Shown one piece after another: positions 37,721 to 53,009 of a stretch of DNA of 64,000 nt. The notes below the pieces were generated by a model. It searched no databases. It was not told the origin of the DNA and was given only the letters and a program-made list of their open reading frames with translations. Location: positions 5,539,842 through 5,603,841 of the forward strand of contig OY848924.1 in assembly GCA_963693285.1 (NCBI GenBank), given 5' to 3'. The translations under genes were made by a program, and so were the position numbers. Source of the DNA: Xestospongia muta. Taxonomy: Eukaryota > Porifera > Demospongiae > Haplosclerida > Petrosiidae. How positions within the stretch are numbered: position 1 is the first letter of the stretch; the number at the start of each line of letters is the position of its first letter.

Positions 37721-38113
37721 GCTCCTATTCAAGTGTGTGGATTAGAAGGTAGATACGTTTGTGATTTGTTTTCAGCTGCCTATAGGAAAGCATCATTAGA
37801 GAAAGTGGAAGAGGAACTAAAAGACACTGAAGTATTTGATAGTTATTAATATAACTCCTATTGTAACTGCTAATGTATAATTATAGTGAAGTACATGTAG
37901 AGTGTATGTGTACACGTACTGGTTTATCCAATTGTTGTTTTAAATATAATAGCTTTCTTTTTATAGAAATTGATGCAAGATTCACCATCTCCCTCTTATT
38001 TTATTAATAACCCTAAAGTCAGAAAACAACAGAAACAAAGAGAGAGAACAGCTAGTCACTGGAGTCAATATTCCAGATTCAGTCAGAATGTAATTGTTTA
38101 CATTTTCCGTTAA
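37721..38113 (+). pseudogene. ATP5PO: Partial ATP synthase OSCP (subunit O), copy 2
   Basis: Exons 37721-37831 and 37967-38113 have the same lengths as in copy 1. The first reads APIQVCGLEGRYVCDLFSAA, closer to OSCP than copy 1, then SLEKVEEELKDTE. The second follows an intact TATAG acceptor and encodes KLMQDSPSPSYFINNPKVRK. After KQQKQ the protein leaves the OSCP family and stops at 38111. Presequence exon and C-terminal half are absent. A weak donor (CAGAATGTAATT) before the stop could splice in frame to the IP3R-like ATG exon at 38181, giving a chimera; this is only a possibility. Confidence 0.75.
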
Positions 38114-38180
38114 TACCTAGCAACACAGCCCCTCCCTATGCCCCAAAGTTATACGTTTGTGTGCTGTATTCAGTTTACAG

Positions 38181-40244
38181 ATGGCGAGTGAGCCTATCTA
38201 CGAGGGTGACGCTATTCGTCTCTATTGCTCAGAGGCTAAAGGATTCGTCTTTGCACAACCACCCAGGTAAGTCTTTCATTAATGTGCATTAGTAAACTTA
38301 CTGAGTTCTTTGAAAACAAAATCATATTATATTGATAGTTATTTTTAACAATTGATTCCTTCTACAACCCTCTCTTTCTCCAGTTCTAGATACAGTCATG
38401 TAACAGTATATGCAGTCTCCAATCCTGATGTTCCCTCATACATTAATGATCCAGCATTCCCCAATGTGCACTGTAAGTATATTTGACTTTACTAGTAAAT
38501 TAATCAGGAAATACAACATCCATTAATGCCATCCTATACATGCTCTGTTGATCCTTTACAGTTGCCTCCTTTCAAGTTCTAGCAGAGAACACATATATCA
38601 AGTAAGTACATGATCTTTGTACATGTATCAATTAATTTTGTTTTGTTATTTTAGCCTGAGCTGTGATTCTCCACTGGATGTTCCAAAGGTAAGTTATCAA
38701 TTACATAATATTTTAACAGAATATACTACTTACAAAGAATCAATTATTTTTCCACAACGGTGTTATGATAATTATATGTGTATACACTTAATAACTTGAT
38801 CAGTAGCACTAGCAAGTATTTAATAGAAAATATGCTGTCTTTCTTAAATGAATTTATATAATTTTTTCCTACTAGAATTATAATAATCAAAATTATTGTA
38901 GTTTAGTCTATGGATGTAAGATCAAGGTATATAAGTGTGATAGTGTGTGTGTTATTTCATCTCAAACTTGTAGTTACTACATATTGCATCTAAAATGTAC
39001 CTGTCTCTAACATCTCTCAGTAAAAGTGGATCAATTGATCCACCAATGAGTATAATTAACTTTGAGTATGTGCATGTGTGTATGTGTGTGTGTGTGTGTG
39101 TATGTTTGTGACATCTTTCTTCTTAACAGGGTAAATTGGTTGAAGATTTTGACAAAGGTACTTGTCTCTTTCTTATTTTGCCTGCTCAACCTGGTAAATA
39201 CAGAGGAGAAAATATAAGACTATTAAAATATACTGCATGTCTTATGAATCAATACTAGTATTTCTAATAATACTAGTATTTCTATTAAATCATTATTTTC
39301 TAGTTAGTATGTGAAATAACAATTTTGTCTCATCAAAACTGATAATAAAATATCATGACAAAAATGTTAAATTATAGCTGATTTTGTTTATGATAACAAA
39401 TACCTTTAACATTCATTGCAGCATTAATAGTTATATAAATGAATGCTTTTGTGTGTTTAGGTTTTACCTGAAGATTTCATTAAACTGGAGCCAGTCAGTG
39501 AAAAAGAGCATCATATATTATGTGTATCTAACACTATCACATCAAGGTATAATGGAAATATAATATAGTGACTTTTTCTGATGTTTTATTATCTTCATTT
39601 TTCCATCAATTTTTGTGTCCATCTATCCATTCATCCATTTATCCTAGTATAAAATGTAGTCATTCTACAGTGTCTTACCTTATTCTAATGACCTAAGTAC
39701 ATGATGTTTATTATTATTCTATATCTATCAGTTATTGGATGTGTCCATATACATATGTTAACATAAGTACACACATATAAATGTATCCAATATATGTACA
39801 TGTATTAATGGAGCTCTACACTGCTTTAGATATGAATTAAAGATGGGTGTTACTGACTCTGTCTTTGTCATTTACTCACAAGCCAAAGTTCATCCTCATG
39901 TACCTCACAAAGCACTGAGAGTAAGGAAATACTTCATTTTGATTGGTCACGTTATGTCATATGACTATTACATTATTAGGGGTGCAATGTGGTGATGTTG
40001 TTTAATACAAAACATGAGGTATATGTTTTAGGACATGGTTCAATAGCAACTGACATCTTACCTGATTCAATAAAAGAAGAAGTAATATCAGAAGGTAAGG
40101 ATCAAGTAAGAAAATACAGTTAATGGTATTGGATACTTGTAGTTGGTGCAAGGAAAAAGGAGAGTGTTCATGGCATTCAAAAAACTCCACCTATTTCAGG
40201 AGATTGCTTCTGGCAATTGGAGAAAATTAGCAAACCTCTTAATG
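38181..40244 (+). pseudogene. IP3R copy 2: N-terminal (suppressor-like) exons
   Basis: Exons 38181-38266, 38384-38472, 38562-38601, 38655-38688, 39130-39213, 39461-39546, 39830-39920, 39980-40094 and 40143-40244. Phases chain correctly across all junctions. Motifs: FASFQVLAENTYI, LVEDFDKGTCLF, GCNVVMLFNTKH, GDCFWQLEKISKPLN. These correspond to the beta-trefoil that precedes and regulates the IP3-binding core in the family. The donor after exon 5 is AT instead of GT at 39214; copy 1 has GTAAGA. Confidence 0.8.
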
Positions 40245-40367
40245 GTAAGTGATGTTGTTATCATGACAATCAATAGACATCATAGTGAAAGTAAAGGTTA
40301 TAAGATCTCGTTTAGATAATTGTTAGGTAATATTTTGTGTTATTATAATTGAAACTCCCTCCTACAG

Positions 40368-40854
40368 GTGATCAGTTTGAATATGGTGACAAATCTCAAT
40401 GTCGTATTAAACACTTACCAACTCAACAATATTTAGCTGTTGTACAAAAAGGACATAATACTGAGGTAGTGTTCTTAGACAGGATAACATCAATAACATT
40501 TGAATGTAATTGTTCCGTAGTTATCCTTAAAGAAAATAGCTGCTGGCCAACCAAAAGATCCTGAAGTCACATGTAGTCTTGTATCAGTTGTAGGGGTGAG
40601 TTGTTAGACTGGTAGTAATATCAAAGTCTCTTTCTCTCACTCTCATTAGCGAACAGGAGGGATTACTAAGGGTAGTTATGTTGAAATTTGACACATACAC
40701 TCGGGCAAGAACTTAGTAGTTCAAAGTAAGTCTATCAGATAAAATAACAGATATTGAATATAACATTGTTCTAATACTAGGCAAGTCATATTTACAGAGA
40801 GCATGTTCTGATATCAATGCTTCAGAAACTATAACAAAAAGCAAACGGTTTAGA
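40368..40854 (+). pseudogene. IP3R copy 2: MIR-type ligand-core exons
   Basis: Exons 40368-40465 (GDQFEYGDKSQCRIKHLPTQ, then QYLAVVQ), 40533-40595 (KIAAGQPKDPEV, then SLVSVVG), 40650-40725 and 40781-40854. The third exon, RTGGITKGSYVEI, matches the IP3R MIR motif RGGDSLVPRNSYVRLRHL in spacing. It is stopped by TGA at 40689-40691 where copy 1 has CGA. Copy 1 is stopped in the same exon at two other codons (8903, 8975), where copy 2 has CGA and CAA. Confidence 0.8.
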
Positions 40855-40918
40855 GTATGTTTTGTCATTTTCATTTAAAGTTTATTTAACTATTTTATGA
40901 GCTCTGTCTAATTGTAGC

Positions 40919-44077
<3,159 letters not shown>

Positions 44078-44165
44078 GTATGTAATGGAGAGTGGCTTAG
44101 ATGACTGCGGATACAAATATATGTATCACCAAGTCTTTATTGTTTTCTGTTCCTCCATCTTTTAG

Positions 44166-47100
44166 AAATTTATATATGATTTCAAATGTCTCAGAGATGA
44201 TATTAAAGTATCATCAGATGATGCATACACTCCTGTCAATGAAGCATTAAAAGCATTGATGACTAAGGACAATCACTTGTCTGATCAGGACCCTGGGTTA
44301 ATAGATGAATGAATGATGAATGGAAGGATGAATTTTATGTTCTCTTTTTGTTTAATAAAAACTCTTTTGCAGGATTTTAGAAATTACCTGAGATCATCTT
44401 CAATACCTCCTTTCTGAGAATGCCTACAAATGTTTTAATATGAACAAAACTGAAGGTCAACAACTCATCAATATCCTCATTGATTTATTGAATTATGAAG
44501 ATGATGACCTAAGACTAAGCAGTACACTATTATTATATGATATATACCAGGAAGAGAACATCATCTTTCGTGATGCTAAAATCTCTTACATTGTAACACT
44601 TCCTTCAAAGCAAGTCTTTGATGAGATGGTATACAAAGGTTCATTCTCTGAAGATAATAAGTTGTTGCTTCGTATGTTACAGGGAACAGCTATTACAGGT
44701 CTTATATTGATTACTAGTGGATTTATGATTGTATTATGCTTTAATGTCTAGGTGATATTAATGAGGATGTCAAAGAATTTTTAAATGATGTTGCTAATGT
44801 CTGTATTATTGAAGATGATGAGACTGAGCCTCATCCTTGTAACCAATGCATTGCTTTTAGTACTGGTATGAAGTTACTTGCATGATTTGTATATAATGAA
44901 TTTCCCCTCCTTCCTCTCTCTCTCTTTCTCTCTCTTGTAGGTGTTTTTAATGTCATATTGACATATGTTCTTCATTTCTGTTCTGGTGATCATAAAGAAC
45001 AAGAGGAACTATTAGTATTAGAAGAATTACAAAGAATTTCTCGACAAAGCAACCAAGTAAACGCAGTCATTCTGTTTGTAATTATGCATGATTTCAATTC
45101 ATTTTTACAGGTCCAGATTAAAATTTTTGCTAGCTTTGTGGAATTTCTTGATGTTAAGATTGCTGTGTCATCAGTGGCTTGTGTTTTAACTGAAGTAAAC
45201 TAAATTATTCAATTTATCAATGGTTTCTCTGTCTATCTGTTTACACGTCTTTTGTTTTTTTGATTGCTTTTGACTTTTTAATAAAGTATTTGATATTATA
45301 ATTCTCACTCTTCTCTATTTCAGACTGTCTCTAACAATGAAGTATTGTGTCGTAACCTTTCTGAGGCTGACATCAGGCAAGTATTTACATTGGCCAGTAC
45401 AGGCTCTACTTCAGAATATTATGAACTCTTCACTACACATCAAGCTGTCATGAAGGTAGTAACATATTATATTATGTTTACATCATTATTACATCATAGC
45501 CTCACAAGTCATCTTATCATATATCCATAATATTAAAAAACTACCAGGAATTAATTGTACAGTTGTTTGATGAAGGAAGATATGAATATTTTGGTCAAGT
45601 TATGTTGTCTGACAGTCATCAGCAACAAATGAAGTTATTAATAGATGTAAGTAGTAGTATACCTATACTGTCTATTTGTGTCTTGTCTGTCTGTGTATCC
45701 CTTGTTTGTCTGTATGTCTCTTTGTCTATATATATGTCTATTGTGTGTATGTATGTCTCTTTGTCTGTCATATGTCTCTTGTCTGTATGTATGTCTCTTG
45801 TCTGTCTCTTTGTCTGTCTGTAGGTCTATTTGTCTGTTTGTATATCTCTTTGCCTGTATGCATGCCTATTGTCTGTATGTTTGTCTCTTTGTCTGTTGTA
45901 TGTCTCTTGTCTGTCTGTATGTCTCTTTGCCTGTATGTATGTCTCTTATCTGTATGTATGTCTCTTGTCTATTTCTATGTCTTTTTGCCTGTATGCATGT
46001 CTCTTGTCTGTCTGTATGTCTCTTGTCTGTTTGTATATCTCTTTGTCTGTCTGTACATCTCATTTGCCTGTATGTATGTCTATTGTCTGTATATTTGTCT
46101 CTTTGTTTGTCGTATATCTCTAGTTTGTATGTATGTCTCTTGTCTGTTTGTATGTCTCTTTGCTTGTATATATGTTTCTTGTCTGTATGTATGTCTCTTT
46201 GTCTGATGCATATCTCTTTGTCTGTCTGTATGTCTCCTTGTTTGTCTGCATGTCTCTTTGTCCATGTCTTTGTCTGTCTATATATGTTTAGTCTATCTGT
46301 ATGTCCTTTGTCTGTCTGTGAATTTTTTGTCTGTTTGCCAAGTTATTATGTTTGTATGTATGTATATTTAAAACAAAAGAATCATTTATGAATGAACTTC
46401 ATATTCAAAATCAAGAGAGTCCAAGCAAAGAACACACTCTGTTTAGTTTGAGTTATCTCTTTATATTAGGATGATGAAGATGATGATTGTCTGTTGCAGT
46501 TACTTGCTGTCTCAGATTTGTTAGCTACATCATCTGGAGGACAATGTAAATATGCTAAAAATATCTGTCAAACTATCTACACTGTTGATGAATTAGTGAG
46601 GTCTGTTTTAATGTCCATTTTATGTAGTCATCAATTCATACACCTGTCCTATATATTTATCTATCCATTTACTATATATTCATTCATCCATCCATTTATT
46701 CAAAAGTATTATAAGCAGTCAAGATATTCCAATTGAGAGGAAAAAACCATTTGCTCGTCTTCTTAACTGGGCTTATTTCAACACAGAGAAAGACTCACTT
46801 GTATCCATTGTTGTCTTATCAAAAAATGAGTAAGAAAAAGATAACTTGAAATTGTTTTAAAGAACTTATATTTAGATCATTTTGGTCTCATTTGGAACAA
46901 TGCTCTATTTTGATGTCTTCTTTGCATGAAGGTTTATCTCAAGGTGATATTAATACAGAGGATGTAAAACTTAAACTAAGACTATTATTCTCACAACATT
47001 TAAGTCTACCTGTAAGTACAATTATTACATTAACCTAATTCTCTCTCTCTTTCTTTCTTTTATTTGGTCAGGTTTTGAAAGAAACAACAAAAGATTTAGA

Positions 47101-48849
47101 TACAATGTTGGAGATTGAAGACAAATCCATCTCAATATCATCCCTATTGCTATATTTAGTTGATGGTCTTGTACCATTAGTTACAGCATTCTGTATTCAA
47201 TTATCTGCTCACAATAGCTCTGGACTAACTAGTAAAATCTATTCTAGTTTACTAACACCTAAAGTACTGGCTGTCTTAAAATCAGTTGGAGATACAGTAG
47301 CTGTGAGTGTGATATATGAAGTGTAAAACTATGTCACTGTCTCCATACAGAACTTGGTAAAAACGCATCCAGATATGTTAATGACAACAGAGGAACAAGC
47401 TCATTACTGGAATCTTTGCCTTGATGGTTTGGCCTTTATAATACCTGCTGAAGACGGTGTCACTATAAAAGAGGTATTGAGTGAAAGGGAGGGAGCAGAT
47501 TAACGCTCAACAACATTTGTTCATTTAACATTGTATTAAAAAAATATTGCTTAAACCATTTGTCTTTTCTCACTTCAACTATAGGCAAAAGAGACAATTA
47601 ATATGTTAAGTAAAACATTCTTCACTAGTCCTGCTGTGAAGGAATATAAAGAGGAATTAGAACATGAAGGATTAATGAATGATGAATTTCAATCTTTAGT
47701 TTGCAATTATAAGACTATTTATGAAGGGAAAACATCCACACTAAGAAAGGATATCAGTGAGTGATTGAGTGGCTTTTATCGATGAGAGAAAAAAAAAGAG
47801 AGGAGAGGCAGAGGGAGAGAGAAGAGGATGTGGGAGGGAGAGAGTCTAGAAATTAAAATGTAGTAGGAGAAGGAACAAGTATAAAAGTAGTAGATGTGTT
47901 TAGATAATAGTTGACCACATCATTGTAATTTCTATATTTTCTAATTGTTTATGATGTAGTTAATGATGATGATCTCTTACCATCTGGTAGTAGTTTCAAT
48001 GCACTAGTTAATTTATTTACAGATGAAGTAGTTCACACTGCTGATAGGTAATATTAATGTATATTTTCATTAAATACATTACTATGAGAACTCTTTAGGA
48101 AGCTTACCCGTCAATTACCTAAAACACATGCTCTACTGGAATTACTAGAGTATGTTTATCCATCCATCCATTATTTGTCAATTCATTTAATCCATCAAGC
48201 TACCATCTGTTTATTCATCTATTCGTTCATCTGTCCATGCCTCTATTCTCCCTCCATTCTGTAGTATTCTTTATCAACAATTACAGCAACCTCTCACTAG
48301 TAAAGAGAGAGTTGATCTTGACAATGTCTTACTAGCTACACTGCAAGTTTTATCTGTTGTAGTTCATCAAAAAATTGAGAGTATCAACACACAACTACAA
48401 CGTGATAATCCAGCAAAATTTGAAGAGTGAGTCTTATTAACTGCCATATATGATAATCCATTGTATTCTATTCAGAAATAAGATCACACGAGAAAGTGGA
48501 AATGTCACCATATTGAACCTGCCATTAAGATAACATTGACATCTGCTACCATCTATCCATTGTTCCATTTTTCCATCTCTTCATCAGTACATCCATCAGT
48601 CTATTCAATAATCCATCATTCTATTCATTCATTCATCCATTTATTACTCCTTAGTGTATATCAGAATACATAATAATCATTGATGTAATTAGTAGTATCC
48701 TGTTCACATAATGTCACTCTCTCTATCATTATATCTTTTATATGTCATGTTGCATTTAACACATCCTAATGATGTTATAGCTATCCAAGTTTTAGCTTTC
48801 CTTCGAGTTCTACTTTATTTTGGATATGAATTTGCTCAGAATGAAATAG
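44166..48849 (+). pseudogene. IP3R copy 2: central regulatory-region exons
   Basis: Exons 44166-44296, 44373-44698, 44752-44865, 44941-45056, 45111-45194, 45324-45455, 45548-45646, 46470-46600, 46719-46829, 46876-47011, 47072-47302, 47351-47473, 47585-47756, 47960-48047, 48099-48149, 48265-48426 and 48744-48849. LLQLLAVSDLLATSS with YTVDELV matches the IP3R motif HLVELLAVCTEGKN with LDDIVRV; PFARLLNWAYFNTEKD matches INFLNHCYVDTEVE. TGA at 44389 replaces CGA of copy 1. The last exon's acceptor is AT (48743) where copy 1 has AG. Exons at 45111, 45324 and 45548 are absent from copy 1. The junction between the last two exons is not fully resolved; a small exon may be missed. Confidence 0.75.
45665..46365 (+). 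repeat. Intronic TCTGTCTGTATGTCTCTTTG minisatellite, copy 2
   Basis: About 700 bases of pyrimidine-rich tandem modules in one intron, between exons ending at 45646 and starting at 46470. Long open frames on both strands are translations of the repeat. Confidence 0.92.
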
Positions 48850-48869
48850 GTCAGTGCTGACAGTTATCT

Positions 48870-48940
48870 CTTTTTAAGTAGAAAATTGGCGCCACTACTA
48901 GTCAAACTGAGCATGCTCAGTTAATCATCATGCTCATCGC
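48870..48940. promoter_or_regulatory. Dispersed motif with palindrome ACTGAGCATGCTCAGT, unit 2
   Basis: Counterpart of 14185-14255, with the palindrome unchanged. It is followed by CTGCGCCG, AAAACGCGCATACC and GTGCATGCGTAG. Regulatory role unproven. Confidence 0.35.
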
Positions 48941-49736
48941 TCATAATTGATATCGACTGTATAATTATTTAGACATATGCTGCGCCGTTTGTATAGACCT
49001 CAAAACGCGCATACCTAAAACTGTGCATGCGTAGTGCTCACTACTTAAGATGTTTCTTTTTGGGCATGAACTGTGACATGAACCATTTCAATATAGTTTA
49101 GCATGTGATTAACTTGATAGACTAAGCAAAATTAAACATTTACCATGTGCATTGGTATTCATGCCCCAATGTAATCTTCCTAGTTTAAGAGTTGTTTGTA
49201 GTGACTACTAAAGAAGCATGATTGTATTGTGTGTCCTAATAACATTGAAGGTATTTCCACATTTTAACCTTTCTGTTGCAATGTCTAGTTCATGTTACAC
49301 CTTTAAGATTGAGAATATTTAAGGTTACTAGTTTGGTCCTTTTATTTATTTATATGGTATGTAAATGTACATGATGATTAATATATATATAATATTATAC
49401 AGATGTAAAGTTAATGATACATATATACATATATTATATTATGTACATATTTGTATATGACCACGATGAATTCTCTTTGTATGTACCTCTATAGTTAAAA
49501 TATATATAGTAAGAATGGAACAAACATCAATCAGCAAGATCTACCTGCAAAAAAGCTATGGATAATGTTATTAGTCATTTAAAGGTGAATTTAACGATAA
49601 AATTTGTGTAAAATTTAATATACATCTATGCAAATAGTGGTGTATGTTTAACATATCAATTGTTATTCCAGATTCAGTCATTAGTTGTGTAGTGATGAAT
49701 ATAACACTTAACAGATCTATAATAATATATATATAC
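48941..49736. other. Flank after IP3R copy 2
   Basis: Up to about 49490 it aligns with unit 1 (14256-14813). Beyond the CCTCTATAG site, where unit 1 has the transposon, it is unit 2-specific. No exon is seen before the death-domain segment. Confidence 0.5.
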
Positions 49737-50021
49737 TTTTTAATCTGGTGTTGTGAACAGAAGTATTTTCTCTGATCTTACTAAGAGCAGTAGCTAAAGT
49801 ATCCCAAGTAGGTCCACCTTTCTCATCAACTTTGTCGGCTCTTCATAACCATAGAGACAAGCACTTCAAAAGACATTGACTAACATCTGTCCCATATTTT
49901 GCTTCAACAGTCTCCAATGTATTCTTTAGAAGACCAAGCTGGAGACCAAGAGTTAGCCAGTTTCTTTCCAAGAAGTGGCTGTTTTTCAACAAATCCTGAA
50001 CATCAACCAAACGAGTAATGT
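49737..50021 (-). pseudogene. Death-domain exon with a premature stop
   Basis: Death domains are six-helix adaptor modules of apoptosis and innate signalling. After a TTCTTGTAG acceptor the minus strand reads ITRLVDVQDLLKN, NWLTLGLQLGLLKNTLETVE, YGTDVSQCLLKCLSLWL. A TGA at 49843-49845 follows, and the frame then continues RADKVDEKGGPTWDTLATAL and SKIREN. The W-x-x-LG, L-x-x-IE-like, CL-x-x-L-x-x-WL and PTWDTL pattern is typical of a full death domain (about 90 residues). One stop codon interrupts it between WL and RAD. A GTATAT donor follows near 49737. The exon is missing from unit 1, where the transposon sits. Its full gene is not recognised. Confidence 0.8.
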
Positions 50022-51070
50022 CTACAAGAAATTGAAGAGAGTGTACAAACAACAACTTTGTTTGCAGAATTTTATTTTTGGTAACAAACCTAGCTGAGGG
50101 TCAGTTAATTCTTTCGCTGCCATAGGGCTCAACAATTTACCAGTATGAGGGAGTGACCTTACGCAAACTTCCTGCCTTAATTTTTTTTTCAATTAGGTCA
50201 ATATGTGTGCGAGATTAGTACTCTCGTCAACGAAATCAAGCTGGAGCTTAATTTAGTTGAATTGCTAGCAGTGAAGTATATTCAATGCAACTGATGTTTT
50301 TATTTTTTTGGTTGAGCATTGTTATGCACTACTACTATATGATTTAGAAGGATATCAGTGTGTAAAAAAAATATTGCAAAAAGCAGTCCCTGCAAATGTC
50401 TGTACCATTATTAAAAAGAGATGGTAGAAGTTTTTTCTCTCTCTCTATATATATATCAGTTCCTTTGTTCTGCATATAATTAACAAGCAGACATTCTTAT
50501 GATTAATAGGAAGGATACTAAATTCTATTATACAATATATGAATATTGTAGAAACATAGAAAGTATTAACAAATGCATTTTACATAATTCAACAGAAGAC
50601 TACAGCACATTGAAGTGATTAATTCCTCCTTCACACTTGAAGACTAAGAATATAAATACTTATTGATAGTTGTGAAAAGAAATTTGCTGCAAGCTGCATT
50701 GTAATTATCATGATGAAGAGACAAAAGGCATATAAAAAAACGAGGTTCTATAATGTTCTAACATAGTAAATTGAAATGTGCTAGTTGAATTGTCCAATGA
50801 AGTAGAAGACACATTTCCTTTGGCCATTTTCTCATATAGCTATGATAAAACACTGTAGTATGGTTTATTAGCCAGGCTACTGAAAGTCAGCCTAGAAAAC
50901 AGTAAGAAAGCAAATGGTAACAAACATCTATGATATTGAACAGACTTTGTCCTTGTCAATATATATCTCTTTTATAAAACATTTTGATGATGGTAAAGTT
51001 AATGGAGAAACATAGCAACTGAAAAAACTGATATAATTTAATAATAGATAACAAAGACTTATATACATAC

Positions 51071-51156
51071 ATGTAGCCATGAATTTTTTGAAAGCAACTA
51101 CTTCTGTGCAAAATGTTTCATATAATTTCAGAGTATTCATACCACGCAAGCTATTT
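51071..51156 (-). other. Exon-like segment, minus strand, unit 2
   Basis: Reads NSLRGMNTLKLYETFCTEVV then AFKKFMAT between GTGCAG and GTATGT splice signals. It lies upstream of the death-domain exon on the same strand, so both could belong to one gene. The unit 1 counterpart is 28071-28156. Confidence 0.35.
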
Positions 51157-51482
51157 CTGCACTAGTCACAATATTTACTTGGGTCTAATATCTCTACACT
51201 TAAAGCTGTGAGGCAAGCAAATACATTCATAGTAAACATAGTATCTACTTCACACCAGTTAAACAACGTTCCTCAAAGCATACTTGTATTTGCATGACAC
51301 TTGCAACACAAAGTTTAGGCATCTCTGCACATGTATATTCTAAGCTATCAGCTTATAGGTAATTGATTTATACAATGAATATTATTATTACACAACTAAT
51401 TGTCTTCATGTTTCAAATGTTCAAACAGAATTTAAAAATAATAAACAAAATAATATTAAAGTAGTTGACACATTGTTATGTC

Positions 51483-51574
51483 TTACATGACAAGTAACAT
51501 ATTTTCTTCACTTGTTTTAGAATTTTTGTTATCAGTACTAGACAATCTCCTTTTCTTTATGGTACGTCTTTTGT
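51483..51574 (-). other. Possible terminal exon, minus strand, unit 2
   Basis: Counterpart of 28480-28571, with an identical length of 92 bases, ending NMLLVM and a stop. It would end a different transcript from the death-domain one, because it lies 5' of that exon on the minus strand. Confidence 0.28.
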
Positions 51575-52512
51575 CTATGTAGAAATGAACAATAAATATA
51601 ATGAACTGACTATATTGTAATGGCAAGGTTTAAATCTCTGAGTGCCTGAAAAAAGTTCTGGAATAAAATATTAGACTTTGTCTGCACATTTTATTCACTA
51701 AAGCATAGAAGAGCTTATAACCTTGCAAATGAGGGAGGGGATACAAGTCCCACTTGAAAGCTGCACAGCTAAGTATTTGACAATTATGAATCCAATAACT
51801 CAAAAATAATTTTGTACACGAGGCAAGCTAATCATAACATTACTATGAATTACATATAACAAATTTGTGTATTGTAGACTATAGGTTGTCTTCATAATCT
51901 TGTACATGTACTCCTAATTTAAATTTACCTTTAAAAAAGTTGTTGACGTAAACTACTTGTATAAGCATTAACTAGAGGTCTCAAGGCAATGTGCTGATTT
52001 AGCAACAACAAGTCAGACATTGTGACTGCTTCTTATCAATTATATGAGCACAGTGGTCTAAATAAATAGCAATTAGTTTGACAAAATCAGAGGACCTGGA
52101 TATAGATGTGAATCACAAACAGCACTGATAAGTTGGTTACCTTCAGAAAACTTATTGTACATTGTACCACACACATCTTAAGCTCTTTAACAATTTCACT
52201 AATCCTAACAAAGAAAGAATGTATTAAATATATTATAAAAGAATGTATCATTATATTATTATTACTAATCTATTATACAAGAAAAAGCTATTGTACCTTT
52301 TATGAAAACTTGCTGATGTAGTCAAACAAACTATATTGCACTACTGTCATAACTCGTCACCAGCAGCTTTGAGACGTAACCTCATTTGGTAAAATGTTAT
52401 AGAAAATACTAGTACTATATTACATTTATACATATAATATATATACTCCATTCAGGTAGAATTTGACATTTGACTCAATATAGTTTTAATTATTTAACAT
52501 ACTTTGAAATAG

Positions 52513-52661
52513 TGTTTAAATATCCCAAAACTCAGGTTTGTCTCATAAATACACAACACATCATTAACAAGCACTTGGACATGCATTCTCCAATTATAAC
52601 AGAAGTTATACAAACTATTAAAAAAGGACAAAAAAGCAAACCAATTAAAAGAAGGCTTTAG
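52513..52661 (+). other. Possible small exon, unit 2
   Basis: Counterpart of 29512-29660 with two substitutions. The frame ends KSKPIKRRL and a stop. The minus strand is also open, so the coding claim is weak. Confidence 0.22.
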
Positions 52662-52924
52662 TGTAATTGTAAAAATCACTAAAGTTGTGAGGCTGGTCAC
52701 ATGTGGTATGTTATTGATGGAACCTTTTGCTACAACACTTTCAAACTCTAAAATCTACTAATAATGTGCTACTATATCTAAACAGTTAAAAAAAGAATGA
52801 GCTGAGGATCAACAGTACTCTTAGTACATCATAGCTAGCACACCTATGATGCTCCAGACGACACCACGTGGAGGTGGTACTGTATTGCCGTCCCCCCACC
52901 CTACCACCTCTCATTCTTTTTTAA

Positions 52925-53005
52925 TGGCCTAATATGCTCAAAAAATATTTTTTATGGCCTATTATGCTCAAAAAATATTTTTATGGCCTATTATGCTCAA
53001 AATAA
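52925..53005. repeat. 30-bp AT-rich tandem repeat, unit 2 (about 3 copies)
   Basis: Same TGGCCTATTATGCTC repeat as 29925-30205 but with roughly three copies. Confidence 0.92.
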
Positions 53006-53009
53006 AAAT

